Shown here piece after piece: positions 53,260-61,225 of a stretch of 64,000 bases of DNA. Location of the stretch: NCBI GenBank assembly GCA_002471015.1, contig DKPB01000018.1, positions 62,001-126,000 of the forward strand, written 5' to 3'. A program made the position numbers and the translations under genes. Positions within the stretch are counted from its first letter, which is position 1. Each line of letters begins with the position of its first letter. Below the pieces are notes generated by a model. It made no database searches and was not told where the DNA came from. It saw only the letters and a program-made list of their open reading frames with translations. Source of the stretch: Stenotrophomonas sp. UBA7346. GTDB lineage: Bacteria > Pseudomonadota > Gammaproteobacteria > Xanthomonadales > Xanthomonadaceae.

Positions 53260-54357
53260 TCAGGCGCCGCGTTGCAGGATCTGCAGCACCGATTCGGCGT
53301 AGCGCTGCAACTGCTCCAGCGTCACGAACTCATCGGCGGTGTGGGCCTGGGCGATATCGCCCGGGCCGTACACCATGGTGGTATAGCCACCGGCCGAGAA
53401 CAGCGAGGCCTCGGTCCAGAAATCCACGGCATTGCCGATTGGCAAGCCGAGCTCGTCGGCGATGTCGCGCGCAGCCAGACGGCGTTCCTCGGCGCGGGCG
53501 ATATCACCGGACGGCAGGCTGGGGCCGCGGAAGGTTTCCTCGAAATGCGCGGCCTGCGGCTCGGCAAAGCCGGCGAAAGTGGCCAGCAGTGCATCGATAT
53601 CCATCGATGGCAGCGGGCGGAAGCCAAAGCGCAGTTCGGCCTCGGGCGCGATCATGTTCGCCTTGATGCCACCTTCGACGCGACCAATGTTGAAGCGCAG
53701 GCCGGTCAGGCCGCCAAAACGCGCATGCGCCAGCGACTCGACGTGCTCCAGCGCCTTGCCACCCCAGCGCATCGCCTGATGCAGCGCGCTGGCGGACGGA
53801 TCCTGCTTGCCCGAGGCGTGGCCGGCGCGGCCCTGGAACTTCATCAGCACCGAGCTGATGCCGCGGTGCGCCAGCACGGCTTCGCTCATGGTCGGCTCGG
53901 CGACGATCACTGCTTCGTAGGGGATGCCACGCGCCAGGAAGGCGGCGATGCAGCGCGGATCGTTGGCTTCTTCGTCACTGGAGAACAGGAAGGCGGCGTC
54001 GCCGTCGCTCAGGTTGGCAGCAGCCACCAGCGCAGCGGCAGCGCCCTTGATGTCGCAGACGCCAAGGCCGACAACGCGGTCATCCAGGCGACGCATCACA
54101 TGCGGATCGGCCGACCAGTGCGGGGAGTCCGGCACGGTGTCCAGATGCACGTTGAACAGGTATTTGGGGGTGCCGCGCACCGCATAGAAGCTGACCGCAC
54201 CGGCGCCGTGGTCGATCACCTCGACATTGAAGCCCGGCAGGTTGTCGCGCAGGTAATCAAAGATGCCACCGGTGGTGATGGCACGCGGCGGGTTGCGGGT
54301 GTCGTAGGACACCAGCTTTTCCAGGTGATCGAGGGTGGATTGGAGCAGCTTGGTCAT
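53260..54357 (-). CDS. argE: N-acetyl-L-citrulline (acetylornithine-type) deacetylase
   Basis: 365 residues, M20 metallopeptidase family. Zinc ligands are visible in NVHLDTVPDSP and FSSDEEANDPR. In xanthomonads the substrate is N-acetylcitrulline made by ArgF', and the enzyme gives citrulline for argG. It lies 72 bp downstream of argB on the opposite reading order (transcribed before argB) in the minus-strand cluster. Confidence 0.92.
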   Translation of the reverse strand: MTKLLQSTLDHLEKLVSYDTRNPPRAITTGGIFDYLRDNLPGFNVEVIDHGAGAVSFYAVRGTPKYLFNVHLDTVPDSPHWSADPHVMRRLDDRVVGLGVCDIKGAAAALVAAANLSDGDAAFLFSSDEEANDPRCIAAFLARGIPYEAVIVAEPTMSEAVLAHRGISSVLMKFQGRAGHASGKQDPSASALHQAMRWGGKALEHVESLAHARFGGLTGLRFNIGRVEGGIKANMIAPEAELRFGFRPLPSMDIDALLATFAGFAEPQAAHFEETFRGPSLPSGDIARAEERRLAARDIADELGLPIGNAVDFWTEASLFSAGGYTTMVYGPGDIAQAHTADEFVTLEQLQRYAESVLQILQRGA

Positions 54358-54395
54358 GGTGGGCGGCAGGTCGGCAGATCAATGATCGAAAGGCG

Positions 54396-54540
54396 TCCCT
54401 TCTCCCGCTTGCGGGGGAAGGTGCCCGAAGGGCGGATGGGGGGCGCTTTTGATTTGCCTTGTCTGCTTTGAGAGCAAGCAATGACAGAAGCAGAAGCTGC
54501 CCTCACCCCAACCCCTCTCCCGCAGGCGGGAGAGGGGCTT
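54396..54540. repeat. Two palindromic repeats between argG and argE
   Basis: TCTCCCGCTTGCGGGGGAAG at about 54401 with its flanks and CCCTCACCCCAACCCCTCTC at 54500. The 203-bp gap between argE and argG holds these and nothing else evident. Confidence 0.7.
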
Positions 54541-54560
54541 TGAGCATCACGCATCTCGCC

Positions 54561-55751
54561 TTAGCGATTTACCTGCGCGTACAGCGTCGAGCTCATGCCG
54601 AACAGCTTGATGAAGCCTTCGGCTTCTTCCACGCCCCAGTCGGCCGACTGCGCGTAGGTCGCGCCCTTGGCGTTGAGGATGTGCTCCGAACGCACGGCCA
54701 CCGCGTCAACGCGGCCACCACGGGTTTCCAGCACCACTTCGCCGGTCACCTTGGACTGCGAGGACTTCAGGAACGCTTCGATGTCGGCCTTCAGCGGGTC
54801 GTGGTAGAAGCCTTCGTACACCAGCTCCACCCACTTGCGCGCCACTTCCGGCTTGAAGCGGTTCTGCTGCTTGGTCAGCACCGCATCTTCCAGCGCGCGG
54901 TGCGCGGCCAGCAGCGAAACCAGGCCCGGGGCTTCGAACACGATGCGGCCCTTCAGGCCGATCACCGTGTCGCCGGTGTACACGCCACGGCCCACGCCGT
55001 ACTGCGCGAACAGCTTGTTGAGCTTGGCCAGGATCTGCTCGCCCGGCAGAGCCTTGCCGTCCAGCGCGACGGCTTCGCCCTCGACGAACTTCAGGGTCAC
55101 GGTCAGCGGTTCCACCGGCCATGCGCTGCGCGGTGCGCACCAGCCGCGGGCGCCCTCGCCCGGGGCTTCCCACTTGTCGATCTCGCCGCCGGACATGGTC
55201 AGGCCCAGCAGGTTCTCGTTGATGGTGTAGGCCTGCTGCTTGGCGCGCACGCCGAAACCACGTGCTTCCAGGTACTTCTGCTCGTAGGCGCGGGTCTGGG
55301 TGTGTTCCTTCTGGATTTCACGGATCGGCGCAACGATCTGGTAGTCGCCCTGGGCCTTCACTGCCAGGTCGAAACGCACCTGGTCGTTGCCCATGCCGGT
55401 GCAGCCGTGGGCGATGATGTTGGTGCCCAGTTCGGCGGCGCGCTTGAGCGCGGCGTCAACGATCAGGTAACGATCCGAGACCAGCAGCGGGTACTGGCCC
55501 TGGTAGCCTTCGCCTGCCCATACGAACGGCTTGACGAAGCCATTCCAGATGGCCGGGCCGCCATCGACGGTGACGTGGCTGGTGACGCCCAGCTCGGCCG
55601 CACGCTTTTCGATGAAGTCGCGCTCGTCGGCATCCACGCCGCCGGTGTCGGCAAACACGGTGTGCACGTTGTAGCCGCGCTCCTGCAGGTAAGGCACGCA
55701 GAAGCTGGTGTCGAGGCCGCCGGAGAAGGCGAGGACGATGTCTTTGCTCAT
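54561..55751 (-). CDS. argG: Argininosuccinate synthase
   Basis: 396 residues. It condenses citrulline and aspartate with ATP. The P-loop is AFSGGLDTSFC (residues 8-18), and GCTGMGNDQVRFD binds citrulline and aspartate. The ATG at 55751 (MSKDIVLAFS) matches the family; an upstream extension crosses repeats. Its length is the usual one for type I enzymes. Confidence 0.95.
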   Translation of the reverse strand: MSKDIVLAFSGGLDTSFCVPYLQERGYNVHTVFADTGGVDADERDFIEKRAAELGVTSHVTVDGGPAIWNGFVKPFVWAGEGYQGQYPLLVSDRYLIVDAALKRAAELGTNIIAHGCTGMGNDQVRFDLAVKAQGDYQIVAPIREIQKEHTQTRAYEQKYLEARGFGVRAKQQAYTINENLLGLTMSGGEIDKWEAPGEGARGWCAPRSAWPVEPLTVTLKFVEGEAVALDGKALPGEQILAKLNKLFAQYGVGRGVYTGDTVIGLKGRIVFEAPGLVSLLAAHRALEDAVLTKQQNRFKPEVARKWVELVYEGFYHDPLKADIEAFLKSSQSKVTGEVVLETRGGRVDAVAVRSEHILNAKGATYAQSADWGVEEAEGFIKLFGMSSTLYAQVNR

Positions 55752-55780
55752 GGGGAAGGAATCTCTGCTTTTGATCTTTG

Positions 55781-55892
55781 AGCCCCTCTCCCTCCGGGGG
55801 AGGGGTTGGGGAGGGGGTAATGAAATGGAGGCGTTGCCTGGAGCGAGGAGCCTTACCCTCACCCCACCCCCTCTCCCGGAGGGAGAGGGGCT
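55781..55892. repeat. Inverted pair of CCCTCACCCC-type repeats between argF' and argG
   Basis: AGCCCCTCTCCCTCCGGGGG at 55781 and CCCTCACCCCACCCCCTCTC at 55855-55892 in opposite orientation, 33 bp apart, REPIN-like. They separate argF' from argG and may fold in the message. Confidence 0.75.
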
Positions 55893-55898
55893 AAAGCA

Positions 55899-56909
55899 TT
55901 ACTTGCCGATCACTGCCGCCATGATCGCCTTCTGCACATGCAGGCGATTCTCGGCCTCGTTGATGGCAATGCACTGCGGCGAATCCATCACGCCGTCGGT
56001 GGCCTTCACATTGCGGCGCAGCGGCAGGCAGTGGCTGAACACACCGTTGTTGGTCAACGCCATCTTGGCTTCGTCAACGATGAAGTGCTTGTACTGGTCG
56101 CGGATCGGCTTTTCCGGCTCCCAGTTGCCGAAGAACGGCAGCGCGCCCCAGCTCTTGGCGTAAACCACGTCGGCGCCGGCATACGCGCTCTGGATGTCGT
56201 GGCTGACCTGCAGCGAACCGCCGCTCTCGGCGACGTTCTGCTCGGCCCAGCCCATGTAGCGCTCGTCCAGGATGTAGTCCGGGGTCGGGCACAGCAGGGT
56301 CACGTCCATGCCCATGCGGGTGGCGATGGTCAGTGCCGAGTTGGCCACGGCGGTGTTCAACGGCTTGGGGTGGTAGGTCCAGGTCAGCACGTACTTCTTG
56401 CCGCGCAGGTCACTGGTGCCGAAATGCTCCTGCAGCGCCAGGATATGCGCCAGCTCCTGGCAGGGATGGGTGATGGTCTCCATGTTGATGACCGGCACCG
56501 GCGAGTACTTGGCAAAGCTCTTCAGCACCTGGTCTTCGCGGTCCTTGCTCCAGTCCACGAACTTCGGGAACGCCCGCACGCCGATCAGGTCGACGTAGCG
56601 GCCCAGCACCTTGGCCACTTCGGCAATGTGCTCTTCGGTATCACCGTCCATCACCGTGCCGAGGTTGAACTCGATCGGCCATGCGTCCTTGCCCGGCTGC
56701 AGCACCACGGCATGACCGCCCAGCTGGAATGCGCCCAGTTCGAAGCTGGTGCGGGTACGCATGGACGGGTTGAAGAACACCAGGGCGATCGACTTGCCCT
56801 TCAGGTCGTCACCCAGCTTGTTCTGCTTGAACAAGGCTGCCTGGGTGAGCAGCGCGTCGAGCTCGGCGCGGCTCCAGTCCTGGGTGTTCAAAAAGTGCTT
56901 CAGAGACAT
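55899..56909 (-). CDS. argF': N-acetylornithine carbamoyltransferase
   Basis: 336 residues. It transfers carbamoyl phosphate to N-acetylornithine, not ornithine, the xanthomonad variant of the pathway. Motifs: SMRTRTSFELGAF binds carbamoyl phosphate, HPCQELAHILAL and FSHCLPLRRNV bind substrate; Lys in LTNNGVFSHC region and EAKMALTNN includes the residue that is carboxylated in the Xanthomonas enzyme. First gene of the arginine transcript; its start is 96 bp from the leader terminator. Confidence 0.94.
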   Translation of the reverse strand: MSLKHFLNTQDWSRAELDALLTQAALFKQNKLGDDLKGKSIALVFFNPSMRTRTSFELGAFQLGGHAVVLQPGKDAWPIEFNLGTVMDGDTEEHIAEVAKVLGRYVDLIGVRAFPKFVDWSKDREDQVLKSFAKYSPVPVINMETITHPCQELAHILALQEHFGTSDLRGKKYVLTWTYHPKPLNTAVANSALTIATRMGMDVTLLCPTPDYILDERYMGWAEQNVAESGGSLQVSHDIQSAYAGADVVYAKSWGALPFFGNWEPEKPIRDQYKHFIVDEAKMALTNNGVFSHCLPLRRNVKATDGVMDSPQCIAINEAENRLHVQKAIMAAVIGK

Positions 56910-57005
56910 CGATCCATCCTTTATTGCGGAGATCCACCGTCGCCGGTGGGCGGATGCGCATGCGCGCGGCTCATTGCGTTTGAAACTTTTGCCAAACCAG
57001 AAACG

Positions 57006-57031
57006 AAAAAACCCAGCCTGGGCTGGGTTTT
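57006..57031 (-). terminator. Intrinsic terminator ahead of argF' (terminator arm of a possible attenuator)
   Basis: On the minus strand ACCCAGC (57028-57022) pairs with GCTGGGT (57017-57011) around a CCAG loop, followed by TTTTTT. It lies between the leader peptide and argF'. An identical GCTGGGT at 57065-57059 could pair with the first arm instead. Confidence 0.8.
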
Positions 57032-57056
57032 CCGAACAGACAGCACGAAGCTCCGG

Positions 57057-57158
57057 TCACCCAGCGAATATGTGGGATTCCGGTCGGCGGGCACGGGACG
57101 TCATGCCGGAGGCCATCCGGGCGGTGCTGGATTCGTGCTGGAAGCTGGTGGCTTTCAT
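57057..57158 (-). CDS. Candidate arginine leader peptide
   Basis: 33 codons from ATG 57158, or 15 codons from an internal ATG (57104) reading MTSRARRPESHIFAG. Three of the first seven residues of the short form are Arg (codons CGT, CGC, CGA). The stop codon overlaps the antiterminator segment GCTGGGTGA. No good ribosome site is seen, so translation is unproven. See the attenuator finding. Confidence 0.45.
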   Translation of the reverse strand: MKATSFQHESSTARMASGMTSRARRPESHIFAG

Positions 57159-57211
57159 CGTCGGGCATACTCGCACGCGACCGGGGGCGGCGCAAGTGTC
57201 GCAGTGCAACA

Positions 57212-57766
57212 TCAAGGAACCGTCGAGGTCGTTTCAATCGCCTGGCCGACATCCGGGGTGATCGACACCCGCAGTTTGAGCCGGTTGCCGGGGTCCTCGG
57301 GCAGGCGTGAGCGGAACTTGATGCCCTTGTAGACGTAGTCCACGTCGTAGGCAATGGGCCGGCGGAACTCACGGCCAACCTCGACGATCTTGCAGTCCGG
57401 GGTCAGCATTGCGGCATTGCCGGTGCTGCCGCGCGACTCTGCGCCCTGCACCAGCTCGGCCTCACCCTCGTCGCGGCGCTCGCCGAACATGCCTTTCACC
57501 GAATCCCAGAAACGGCGGAAGCCGCCCTTCTCCTCCTCGCCCTTCACCTGCACCGGTGCCAGCGTGCGAGTGGACACCGGCTCGCAATGCTCCTCGGTAC
57601 GGGTGGCACGCAGGGTCTGGAATACAGGCTCGACATTGAGCACCTGCGCATAGTCGTAGCGCACGTTCTCGATGATCACCACGCGGTTGCGCAGATCCGT
57701 TTCCTGCGCCAGCGCGGGCCCGGAGGCGGCAGCCAGCAGGCAGAACAACAACGGAGTGGGCTTCAT
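57212..57766 (-). CDS. Secreted protein of unknown function
   Basis: 184 residues with a signal peptide (residues 1-20, cleavage after ALA). The mature part has a VVIIENVRYDYAQVLNVEPVF strand region, a charged linker and a C-terminal FRRPIAYDVDYVYKGIKFRS segment ending RLPEDPGNRLKLRVSITPDV. That ending resembles the C-terminus of glycine-zipper 2TM lipoproteins, but the glycine zipper is missing. Divergent from cysS, whose start is about 158 bp away. Function unknown. Confidence 0.7.
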   Translation of the reverse strand: MKPTPLLFCLLAAASGPALAQETDLRNRVVIIENVRYDYAQVLNVEPVFQTLRATRTEEHCEPVSTRTLAPVQVKGEEEKGGFRRFWDSVKGMFGERRDEGEAELVQGAESRGSTGNAAMLTPDCKIVEVGREFRRPIAYDVDYVYKGIKFRSRLPEDPGNRLKLRVSITPDVGQAIETTSTVP

Positions 57767-57924
57767 CAACAAGAGGCAAAGGGCTCGGTGGGTAGGGATA
57801 GTGTAGGCAGCCCGGCTGCCCCGGGCCTGAACATTACCCATCCGCACGCGTATTGCCCAGCCCAGGGATGCCCCGCCCGGCCCGGACCGCTAGAATTGTC
57901 AGGTTCGCTTACCCCCGGATTGCC

Positions 57925-59292
57925 ATGACCCTGCGCCTGCACAACAACCTGACGCGGCAGCTGGAGCCGTTTGCTCCGCTCGACCCCGCCGCCCCCACCC
58001 TGTATGTCTGCGGCCCCACGGTCTACAACTATGTACATATCGGCAATGCGCGCGGCCCGGTGGTGTTCGGGGTGCTGGCCGACCTGCTGCGTCGCCGCTA
58101 CGGCAAACTGCGCTACGCGCGCAACATCACCGACGTTGACGACAAGATCAATGCCGCGGCCAAGGACCAGGGCGTACCGATCAGCGCCATCACCGACCGT
58201 TTTGCCGCCGCCTACCGCGAGGACATGGCCGCGCTGGGCGTAGTGCCGCCGGATATCGAGCCGGAAGCCACCGCGCACATACCGCAGATCATCGCCATGA
58301 TCGAGCAGCTGATCAGCAGCGGGCACGCCTACGCCGCCGAGGGCCATGTGCTGTTCTCGGTGGCCAGCTTCGCCGACTACGGCAAGCTCTCGCGCCGCGA
58401 CCCGGAGGAAATGCTGGCCGGCGCCCGCGTCGAGGTCGCACCGTACAAGCGTGATGCCGGCGATTTCGTGCTGTGGAAGCCCTCCAGCGACGACCTGCCG
58501 GGCTGGGAATCGCCCTGGGGCCGTGGCCGCCCGGGCTGGCATATCGAGTGCTCGGCGATGGCCGCCGCCCACCTGGGCCCGACCATCGACATCCATGCCG
58601 GCGGTGTCGACCTGCAGTTCCCGCACCACGAAAACGAAATCGCACAGAGCGTCTGCGCCCATGGTGGGCAGACCTTTGCCCGCTTCTGGCTGCACAACGG
58701 CATGCTCAATTTCGGCGGCGCCAAGATGAGCAAATCGCTGGGCAACATCGAGCGTGTGCACGACCTGGTGCGCCAGCACCCGCCCGAAGCCCTGCGCTAC
58801 GCATTGTTGTCGGCCCATTATCGGCAGCCGCTGGACTGGTCCGATGCCCTGATCGAACAGTCGGTGCGCACCCTGGACCGGCTGTACGGCACGCTGCGTG
58901 ATCTGGCCGATGTCGAAGCTGTTGCCAGCATCCCGGCCAGCGTCGAAGCCGCGCTGGACGACGACCTCAACACGCCGCTGGCCCTGGCCGAAGTGGCGCG
59001 CATTGCCAGCGAGGCGCGCAAGGCCGAGTCCGGCGACGACAAGCAGCGGCTGAAGCGCGAACTGCTGGGCGCCGGCCTGGCCCTGGGCCTGCTGCAGCAG
59101 GCGCCGGCCGACTGGTTCGGGCGCGGCGCCGCCGAAGGCGACGACGCACGCATCCAGGCCCTGATCGACGAGCGCATCGCCGCCAAGCAGGCACGCGACT
59201 TCGCCCGCGCCGATGCCATCCGCGACCAGTTGGCAGCGGAAAACATCGTGCTGGAAGACACGCCGCAGGGTGTGCGCTGGAAGCGGGGCTGA
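57925..59292 (+). CDS. cysS: Cysteinyl-tRNA synthetase
   Basis: 455 residues, class I synthetase. HIGH-type motif HIGN (VHIGNARGP), KMSKS (GAKMSKSLGN), and zinc ligands in YVCGPTVYNYV and WHIECSAMAA with GGVDLQFPHHENE. The start MTLRLHNNLT at 57925 fits the family length. It is transcribed away from the arg cluster and followed by inverted repeats and sufE. Confidence 0.96.
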   Translation: MTLRLHNNLTRQLEPFAPLDPAAPTLYVCGPTVYNYVHIGNARGPVVFGVLADLLRRRYGKLRYARNITDVDDKINAAAKDQGVPISAITDRFAAAYREDMAALGVVPPDIEPEATAHIPQIIAMIEQLISSGHAYAAEGHVLFSVASFADYGKLSRRDPEEMLAGARVEVAPYKRDAGDFVLWKPSSDDLPGWESPWGRGRPGWHIECSAMAAAHLGPTIDIHAGGVDLQFPHHENEIAQSVCAHGGQTFARFWLHNGMLNFGGAKMSKSLGNIERVHDLVRQHPPEALRYALLSAHYRQPLDWSDALIEQSVRTLDRLYGTLRDLADVEAVASIPASVEAALDDDLNTPLALAEVARIASEARKAESGDDKQRLKRELLGAGLALGLLQQAPADWFGRGAAEGDDARIQALIDERIAAKQARDFARADAIRDQLAAENIVLEDTPQGVRWKRG

Positions 59293-59309
59293 CACTTCCT
59301 TTCACCGCA

Positions 59310-59432
59310 CCCTCACCCCAACCCCTCTCCCGATGGGAGAGGGAGCTAAGGCGGAAGCTGCAATTGCACACATAGCGCCGGCTCGCGGCGCACTGAGCCC
59401 CTCTTCCTCCGGGAGAGGGGTTGGGGTGAGGG
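59310..59432. repeat. Inverted pair of CCCTCACCCC-type repeats between cysS and sufE
   Basis: CCCTCACCCCAACCCCTCTC at 59310-59347 and AGCCCCTCTTCCTCCGGGAG from 59396 to 59432 in opposite orientation; same family as in the arg cluster. Confidence 0.8.
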
Positions 59433-59500
59433 AGAGCCCTCCCAGCACCCCACCCAAAGCCCCTCACCATCAAGGCGAGCGGCCAAGCACAGGACCCACA

Positions 59501-59938
59501 ATGACCAACTCCCCCTTCCCGCTCGAACCCACCGCCGCCGACGCCCAGGCCGCCATTGCCGAGGAATTCTCCTTCTTCGGTGACTGGTCCGAGCGCTACC
59601 AGTACCTGATCGACCTCGGCCGCAAGCTGCCCACCTTCCCGGAAGAATGGAAGACCGAAGAACACCGCCTGCTCGGCTGCCAGTCCATGGTCTGGATCGT
59701 GCCCGAAGGCGATGCCGACAAGCTGGTCTTCCACGCCATCAGCGACTCGGCGATTGTCTCGGGCCTGATCTACCTGGCGCTGCGCGTGTACTCGGGCCGC
59801 TCGGCCGCTGAGATCCTTGCCACCGATCCGGACTATGTGTCCGCCATTGGTCTGGCCAAGCACCTCTCGCCGACCCGCAGCAACGGCCTGGCCGCGATGC
59901 TGGCCTTCATCCGCGACACCGCCCAAGCCCGCCAGTGA
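59501..59938 (+). CDS. sufE: SufE-family cysteine desulphurase acceptor
   Basis: 145 residues. SufE takes persulphide from a cysteine desulphurase for Fe-S assembly; the acceptor Cys is in RLLGCQSMVWIV. The family fold is seen in EFSFFGDWSERYQYLIDLGR and IVSGLIYLALRVYSGRS. Its stop overlaps the GTG start of an MFS gene by 4 bp. A SufS partner is not in the window. Confidence 0.92.
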   Translation: MTNSPFPLEPTAADAQAAIAEEFSFFGDWSERYQYLIDLGRKLPTFPEEWKTEEHRLLGCQSMVWIVPEGDADKLVFHAISDSAIVSGLIYLALRVYSGRSAAEILATDPDYVSAIGLAKHLSPTRSNGLAAMLAFIRDTAQARQ

Positions 59939-61170
59939 GCACCCCCGGCTCCATCGGCGAGCTGCTGCGCCAACCCGGCTACACCCAGCTGCTGCTGTAC
60001 CGCATCGCCGGCATGCTGTCCTACCAGATCGTCGCGGTCACGGTCGGCTGGCATATCTATGAAGTCACCCGCAATCCGTTCTCGCTGGGCCTGATCGGCC
60101 TGGCCGAGGTGTTGCCCTACTTCTGCGTGGCGCCGTTTGCCGGCTATCTGGTCGATCACCTGCCGCGCCGCAAGCTCGGCATGACCGCCTGCCTGGGCCT
60201 GATCGCCACCGCCTTGATGCTGGTCGCCGTCGCCAGCGGCTGGCTGCCGGTCAAGGGCGTGTGGCCGATCTACCTGGCCGTCGCACTGACCGGCATGGTC
60301 CGCGCCTTCCTCTCGCCGGTCTACAACGCCTTGTTCGCCCGCGTGCTCAAGCGTGAGCAGTTCGCGCGCGGTGCCGGCTTTGGCACGGTGGTGTTCCAGG
60401 CCGGCATGGTGCTGGGCCCCGCGCTGGGCGGCGTCTTGGTGGCCGTAGGCGGCAAGGGCCTGTCCTACGGTGTGGCCGCGGCAATGGCGGTGCTGGCACT
60501 GGTCGCCCTCGCCTCGCTCAAGGTCAGCGAACCGGCACCCCCACAGACCCGCGCGCCGATCTTTGCCAGCATCGCCGAGGGTGCACGCTTCGTGTTGTCC
60601 AACCAGATCATGCTGGGCGCGATGGCGCTGGACATGTTCTCGGTACTGCTGGGCGGCGTGGTGGCGATGCTGCCGGCCTTCATCCAGGACATCCTGCATT
60701 ACGGCCCGGAAGGCCTGGGCATCCTGCGCGCGGCACCGGCCCTGGGTTCGATTGCGGTCGGCCTGTGGATGGCCCGGCACCCGCTGCGCCGCAACGCCGG
60801 GCGCGTGCTGTTGTTCGCCGTCGCCGGCTTCGGCCTGTGCGTGATCGCCTTCGGGCTGTCGCGCAGCTTCTGGCTCTCGGCCGCCATCCTGGTGTTCTAC
60901 GGCGCCTGCGACGGCGTCTCGGTGGTGGTGCGCTCAACCATCATGCAGTTGGTCACACCGGATGACATGCGCGGCCGGGTGTCGTCGATCAACGGCATCT
61001 TCATCAGCTCCTCCAACGAACTGGGCGCGTTCTACGGCGGCAGCATGGCAAGCCTGCTGGGGCTGGTGACCGCGGTAGTGGTCGGCGGTTGCGCGGTCTT
61101 GGGCGTAGCCGCCATCACCGCATGGAAAGCGCCGCAGCTGCGCAAACTCGACAACCTGCAGGACCTGTGA
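59935..61170 (+). CDS. MFS transporter (EntS/MFS_3-like)
   Basis: 411 residues with about twelve hydrophobic segments, GTG start overlapping the sufE stop. It resembles the enterobactin-exporter EntS / MFS_3 branch (LSYQIVAVTVGWHIYEVTRN, ARVLKREQFARGAGFGTVVF). Substrate unknown. Coupled translation with sufE is common in xanthomonads and has no clear functional reason. Confidence 0.85.
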   Translation: MSTPGSIGELLRQPGYTQLLLYRIAGMLSYQIVAVTVGWHIYEVTRNPFSLGLIGLAEVLPYFCVAPFAGYLVDHLPRRKLGMTACLGLIATALMLVAVASGWLPVKGVWPIYLAVALTGMVRAFLSPVYNALFARVLKREQFARGAGFGTVVFQAGMVLGPALGGVLVAVGGKGLSYGVAAAMAVLALVALASLKVSEPAPPQTRAPIFASIAEGARFVLSNQIMLGAMALDMFSVLLGGVVAMLPAFIQDILHYGPEGLGILRAAPALGSIAVGLWMARHPLRRNAGRVLLFAVAGFGLCVIAFGLSRSFWLSAAILVFYGACDGVSVVVRSTIMQLVTPDDMRGRVSSINGIFISSSNELGAFYGGSMASLLGLVTAVVVGGCAVLGVAAITAWKAPQLRKLDNLQDL

Positions 61171-61179
61171 ATACGAAAT

Positions 61180-61203
61180 CGCCGGGGCGGTGATGCCCCG
61201 GCG
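61180..61203. terminator. GC-rich hairpin between the MFS gene and the GH3 gene
   Basis: CGCCGGGGC and GCCCCGGCG arms around a GGTGAT loop, between convergent genes. No T run, so possible bidirectional terminator only. Confidence 0.4.
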
Positions 61204-61225
61204 CGGCGTCACACCTGCCAACGCG

